Origin: DB1 sp049323655
GTDB lineage: Bacteria; Desulfobacterota; Desulfobulbia; Desulfobulbales; SURF-16
Length of the DNA stretch: 64,000 nucleotides
Direction: 5' to 3'
Assembly (NCBI GenBank): GCA_049323655.1
Contig: JBMONO010000050.1
Span: 76,118 to 140,117 of the forward strand
The notes below the pieces were generated by a model, which was not told the origin of the DNA, made no database searches, and worked only from the letters and a program-made list of their open reading frames with translations. The position numbers were made by a program, and so were the translations under genes. This document shows, piece after piece, positions 60,919 to 64,000 of the stretch (the first letter of the stretch is position 1; every line of letters starts with the position of its first letter).

Positions 60919-63279
60919 TTATTGGTCGGCAAAGACGGCCCGGCCGGCGAGAACGTCGGCCAAGGCACCGGCCAGCCCGGCAATTTTTTCTGTTTTCAGC
61001 TCCAGAGCAAAGACAAGGTGGTTGCGGTACAGGCGGGTCTGTTTAATGATAAGGTGACAGACGAGCAAATTTTCCAGGGCCTCGACCTCATCATCCGCAA
61101 GTTGCCGCACCTCTTCATACCCTTTACGGAAGGCGCGCAGCACCTCCCAGTGAAAAGCGCCATCCTGGGAGGCAAATTCAACCATTCCGTCAGTAAGATC
61201 AATCACCGCCGGCCCATAGCCGAGATTCTGAAAATCGATCATGGCGCAGTCGCCCTCCCTGGTGAAAAGGTAATTACGCGGGGAGACATCGCCATGGCAA
61301 TGCACCGACCAGCTAGCGAGCTTTTCGAGTTCCTGTCGGAAGGGAGCGCTGTCCGGTCCCTCGCCGATCGTGCCGCTTTTCCTGTATTTCTCATACTCCT
61401 TCAGCCAGAGGAAGAGGGGCCGGCGGATATCGAATTTCTCCTGATAAACGGTGACATGATCCGCCAGGCTTGTGTGCAGATGCGCCAGCAGAATACCGGC
61501 GGTCCGTGCCTCCTGCTCTTTGGCCTTGCCGACAAAAAATCCTGCAACATACTGGAAAAGAACCACCTTGTCCCTGCCCCGTTCGGTAATCCAGTCGCCG
61601 GCACGGTTGGCTATCGGAAAGGACACCGGCAGCCCGGCCTGCTGCAAGGCCTGCAGAATATCAACCTCGTACTGAATTCTGCTCGGGTCATCGTTATTGA
61701 TATAGCTGTTATCGTAGACCTTCAGGGCAAAGGTGCCGGTTTTCGCATCCACCTGGTAAATTTTATTGAACGACTTGGCGCCGAACGGCTTCATATTGAC
61801 GACATCCTTACCGTAGTGCTGTTCGAACCAGCTGACAATCGTGTCTTTCTGGTGTATCAGGGTCGGTTTGATCGTCTCGTAATACGCCTCTTTTAACTTG
61901 GGCACCACCTTGGACGGGAGAAAAAGATATGCCTCTAGCAGCTGCTCGTAAAAAACGATGCCCGGATACTCGCCGGCATAGGCCGAATCCATACCGTTGC
62001 CCAAGTCGCCGAGATGATAGTAGTGGGCCGAATGCTTGGCCCAGGGAAACTTGAAATCCCATTCCGGGGGGATCTCCTTTTCCCGGTCCGGATCGATCTC
62101 GATGATGATGTCGAAATCCGAGGCAAGCTTGCACCATTCGAAATGAACAAAAGGAACCTGGTAACGGCCGGAATCTTTTCGCGTGCCGGAACCGGCAAGA
62201 TAAATCCTGCTGATGCAGGGAACAGGAGCGAGCTCTTTGGCGACATGATCGACAAATCGTTCAAAAAGACGCTCCCGCTCCTCTTCGCCAAAGGGGGATT
62301 TCAGCGGTTTGATGAAAAAAAGCTGGTTGGCAACCAGCAAGCGATTGAAACGCTCGTACTCCGTGCGCGGCGCAACAGGGGCGCGATCGGCAAACAGGTC
62401 AAGGGCCAGGGCGTGGGTATGGCGGTTGACATGGAGGTCGTCAAGGGAAAACGGCGGGATCATCTGGAGTTCGGCACGCTTCAACAGCGACAATACATGC
62501 AACTTGAAGGTGTTGATGGCCTGCCGGTCCAGGGATTTTGCAGCGCCAGCCAGAAAATCCGCCAGCGAGATGATTTCCGGTTCGCTCGACTGCTGCGTCC
62601 TTGCCGCCGGAAAACCGCCGGGTGGAGAAATGATAATACGGGCATCGTCTTTCTCAAACACCATCGGGCTGGCATTGCCGCTGACCAGACGGTATCCCAG
62701 TCCGATCAGCACCTGCGCGCTTTTCCGGCGGAATTTTTCCTGCACAGCAATGCGGGTTTCTTCCCCGGTTTCGGAGGCTGTTTTGGTCAGCAAGCGCGGT
62801 TCGAGATGATTGATCTGCAAGAGAAACAGGGGATCACGCTGCAGGGTGCCGTCTTCGAGCAGATGGAGAGATTTGGCAAAGGCGCGGGCGATGCGGGTGA
62901 AGGAGTTGAGATCAACCAGAAACTTATAATTGCGCAGATGAATGTGATAACCGTCGGTGGTTTCCTCAATGGCAATGAGATTCTCGTCATATTTCGCCGG
63001 GTGCTGCAGCTTTTGCTTGTCCCAGAAAGTCTTGATCGTTGACACTTCATTGGTATTAGGAAGAACGCCATCCCGATAGCCTGCGGCAATTTCGCTGAGT
63101 ACTCCCTCTTTGTAACGGCTGAACAGTTCGTCGAACTCACGAAACTCCTCAACAGACATCTCGATTCGCAGATCACGATAATGGAGATGGATATTTTCTC
63201 CCATGTCAAGAAACATCACATCAAATCGTTGCGACGACAGGTCATTTGTTTTGTGAAACTGATAGGTAATGATGCCCAT
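60919..63279 (-). CDS. Nucleotidyltransferase-like domain fused to APH-type kinase
   Basis: The protein has 786 residues. Residues 1-145 contain two copies of a short motif (ENIHLHYRDLRIEMSVEEF near 28 and DGYHIHLRNYKFLVDLNSF near 109). Residues about 238-475 are homologous to the N-terminal domain of the radical SAM protein at 49714-51543. They carry a nucleotidyltransferase-like pattern: AGS at 362-364 and SDFD at 387-390, continued by IIIEID. Residues about 495-750 form an aminoglycoside/homoserine-kinase-type phosphotransferase with FALKVYD (Lys 520), HGDVSPRN at 662-669 and MIDFQN at 680-685. I chose the ATG at 63279; the frame extends 57 codons upstream through MITE-like copy G. No clear ribosome binding site. 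The gene is convergent to the luxR-type gene. Confidence 0.78.
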   Translation of the reverse strand: MGIITYQFHKTNDLSSQRFDVMFLDMGENIHLHYRDLRIEMSVEEFREFDELFSRYKEGVLSEIAAGYRDGVLPNTNEVSTIKTFWDKQKLQHPAKYDENLIAIEETTDGYHIHLRNYKFLVDLNSFTRIARAFAKSLHLLEDGTLQRDPLFLLQINHLEPRLLTKTASETGEETRIAVQEKFRRKSAQVLIGLGYRLVSGNASPMVFEKDDARIIISPPGGFPAARTQQSSEPEIISLADFLAGAAKSLDRQAINTFKLHVLSLLKRAELQMIPPFSLDDLHVNRHTHALALDLFADRAPVAPRTEYERFNRLLVANQLFFIKPLKSPFGEEERERLFERFVDHVAKELAPVPCISRIYLAGSGTRKDSGRYQVPFVHFEWCKLASDFDIIIEIDPDREKEIPPEWDFKFPWAKHSAHYYHLGDLGNGMDSAYAGEYPGIVFYEQLLEAYLFLPSKVVPKLKEAYYETIKPTLIHQKDTIVSWFEQHYGKDVVNMKPFGAKSFNKIYQVDAKTGTFALKVYDNSYINNDDPSRIQYEVDILQALQQAGLPVSFPIANRAGDWITERGRDKVVLFQYVAGFFVGKAKEQEARTAGILLAHLHTSLADHVTVYQEKFDIRRPLFLWLKEYEKYRKSGTIGEGPDSAPFRQELEKLASWSVHCHGDVSPRNYLFTREGDCAMIDFQNLGYGPAVIDLTDGMVEFASQDGAFHWEVLRAFRKGYEEVRQLADDEVEALENLLVCHLIIKQTRLYRNHLVFALELKTEKIAGLAGALADVLAGRAVFADQ

Positions 63280-63300
63280 GTTTTTTTTCGCAGGAAAAAT

Positions 63301-63400
63301 GATGGTCTCGTAAAACCCGCAAACCATGGCAGGCGGAAAAGTGAAAACAACGAGTTGCAAAATACGGTTCGTCAAAATCGTGGTTTTTTTCGATTTCGAC
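63301..63400. repeat. MITE-like intergenic element, copy G (100 bp)
   Basis: Same class as copies A and C: it begins GATGGTCTCGTAAAACCCGC and ends CGATTTCGAC. AAAAATG occurs on both borders (63295-63301 and 63401-63407), a possible short target duplication. It lies just upstream of the kinase-fusion gene and opens a spurious N-terminal extension in its frame. Confidence 0.75.
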
Positions 63401-63532
63401 AAAAATGTTCGGATCAGAGAGACAGCAAGAACAAGAAACTCTCCTGGCAATATAGCGGTAACGAAACGAAATTTCTAGAAATACCTTGGCATTGATCAGG
63501 AAACGAAGCTGCCGTCACCTGAAAATGACGAC

Positions 63533-63575
63533 AAAAAAGGAGGTTATTTCTTTTCCTGAAATAACCTCCTTTTTT
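63533..63575. terminator. Strong bidirectional terminator
   Basis: An 18-bp perfect stem (AAAAAAGGAGGTTATTTC at 63533-63550 and its complement at 63558-63575) has a 7-base loop. It has A-runs on one side and T-runs on the other, so it can act on both strands. It lies 85 bp after the stop of the PTGT-repeat gene, which it probably ends. Confidence 0.85.
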
Positions 63576-63659
63576 GATTACCACCGGTCGATGCACAAGC
63601 GCTCACGCATTGGCAGATTTATCGGTCCGACGGAGTATGAGTGACACGCCCCGCGCGGA

Positions 63660-64000
63660 TTACATGTCACTGCCACCTCCATCGATCGAACCGGATGCGA
63701 TCAACTGATCGAGATCGCCGCCCGGTGTCGGGCCACTCATACCACCTGAGGGTTCAAGTCCCGATGGCGTCATGGATGGCGTTGAGGGGATATCCGGCGT
63801 ACCGGTCGGCGTGCCGGTTGGTGTGCCCGTCGGGGTGCCGGTCGGGGTGCCAGTCGGCGTGCCAGTTGGCGTACCGGTTGGTGTGCCAGTCGGGGTGCCG
63901 GTTGGCGTGCCCGTCGGGGTGCCGGTTGGTGTGCCCGTCGGGGTGCCGGTCGGCGTACCCGTCGGAGTACCAGTCGGGGTGCCGGTCGGCGTGCCAGTTG
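63660..64000 (-). CDS. C-terminal part of a protein with a PTGT repeat tract (5' end outside window)
   Basis: A minus-strand frame open to the window edge ends with TAA at 63662-63660. Its last 48 residues run TPDIPSTPSMTPSGLEPS and so on to SIDGGGSDM, and are preceded by at least 16 tetrapeptides PTGT. Such low-complexity Thr/Pro/Gly tracts are usual in large exported or surface proteins. A role as the cargo adhesin of the Lap system next door is possible, but the visible C-terminus has no RTX repeats and no typical type I secretion signal, so other surface proteins are equally likely. Confidence 0.7.
   Translation of the reverse strand, partial: TGTPTGTPTGTPTGTPTGTPTGTPTGTPTGTPTGTPTGTPTGTPTGTPTGTPTGTPTGTPTGTPTGTPDIPSTPSMTPSGLEPSGGMSGPTPGGDLDQLIASGSIDGGGSDM
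63794..64000. repeat. 12-bp tandem repeat coding for PTGT
   Basis: At least 16 complete, slightly varied copies of CCGGTCGGCGTG-like units run to the window edge. All changes keep the amino acids Pro-Thr-Gly-Thr on the minus strand, so selection acts on the protein. Copy number may vary between strains by slippage. Confidence 0.9.

Larger units (their letters stand above)
63280..63659. other. 380-bp intergenic region holding a repeat and a terminator
   Basis: This gap between the kinase-fusion gene and the PTGT-repeat gene contains MITE-like copy G (63301-63400) and the strong hairpin at 63533-63575. I see no gene or RNA in the remainder. The promoter for the kinase-fusion gene should lie in or beyond the repeat. 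Confidence 0.5.

Noticed and set aside
63280..63450. N-terminal extension of the kinase fusion, sharing VVFTFPPAMVCGF with the other extension
   Set aside because: The apparent protein similarity to the DUF499 extension comes only from both frames crossing the same DNA repeat.
63746..63770. tRNA T-arm-like sequence GGGTTCAAGTCCC
   Set aside because: The flanking stem pairs only three bases, there is no acceptor or anticodon arm, and it lies in the coding frame of the PTGT protein.
63794..64000. Possible CRISPR array
   Set aside because: The units are contiguous 12-bp tandem repeats without spacers and code for PTGT.

Overview
The window is GC-rich (about 60 %) Gram-negative chromosomal DNA, most likely from a Desulfobulbales-like member of the Desulfobacterota. 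That placement is inferred from gene content: a complete lipid A/core LPS cluster, a B-type fumarate reductase/succinate dehydrogenase, a PilY1-type pilus tip protein, a PEP-CTERM surface protein, sigma-54-type promoters and short GTAAAAA-ended intergenic repeats. No rRNA, tRNA, CRISPR array or complete transposase gene was found.

Layout. 1-3443 (minus): a DUF499-type ATPase and the start of the next gene, probably the edge of an anti-phage operon that continues off the left end. 3873-5770 (minus): leuCD. 5950-14986 (plus): an HD protein with two MshEN-like motifs and a GAF domain, a YejABEF oligopeptide importer, and a malic enzyme. 15046-22326 (minus): pilV-pilX-pilY1 behind a predicted sigma-54 promoter. 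22554-25226 (minus): an unknown gene and a KefB-like antiporter with Usp domains. 25774-39848: LPS core cluster (waaA, kdsB, DUF6165, three heptosyltransferase-type GT9 genes, a periplasmic phosphatase, an LTA-synthase-like transferase, a lipid A acyltransferase, a Kdo-kinase-like protein, GT2, GT4, msbA). 40183-44159: a Gly-rich secreted protein, a 5'-truncated chemoreceptor and two divergent radical SAM genes. 44312-48696: frdCAB and an orphan TAXI binding protein. 48769-49428: a PEP-CTERM protein with a sigma-54 promoter and a pair of upstream palindromes. 49714-63279: a Lap-type adhesin secretion/retention locus (TolC, LapG, LapD, LapB, LapC and a LuxR regulator) bracketed by two unusual proteins. 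63660-64000 (minus): the C-terminus of a protein with a long Pro-Thr-Gly-Thr repeat tract.

The most novel observation is at the Lap locus. The two bracketing proteins, a radical SAM enzyme (49714-51543) and a predicted small-molecule kinase (60919-63279), share a homologous domain of about 235 residues. That domain looks like a divergent nucleotidyltransferase fold, with its acidic motif intact in the kinase fusion and lost in the radical SAM fusion. This suggests a two-enzyme modification module tied to the Lap/PEP-CTERM surface system.

A second theme is a family of 100-150 bp MITE-like elements (seven copies). Several are flanked by 6-10 bp direct repeats that look like target-site duplications. 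Two of them bracket lapB, and an end fragment marks the point where the chemoreceptor gene is truncated.
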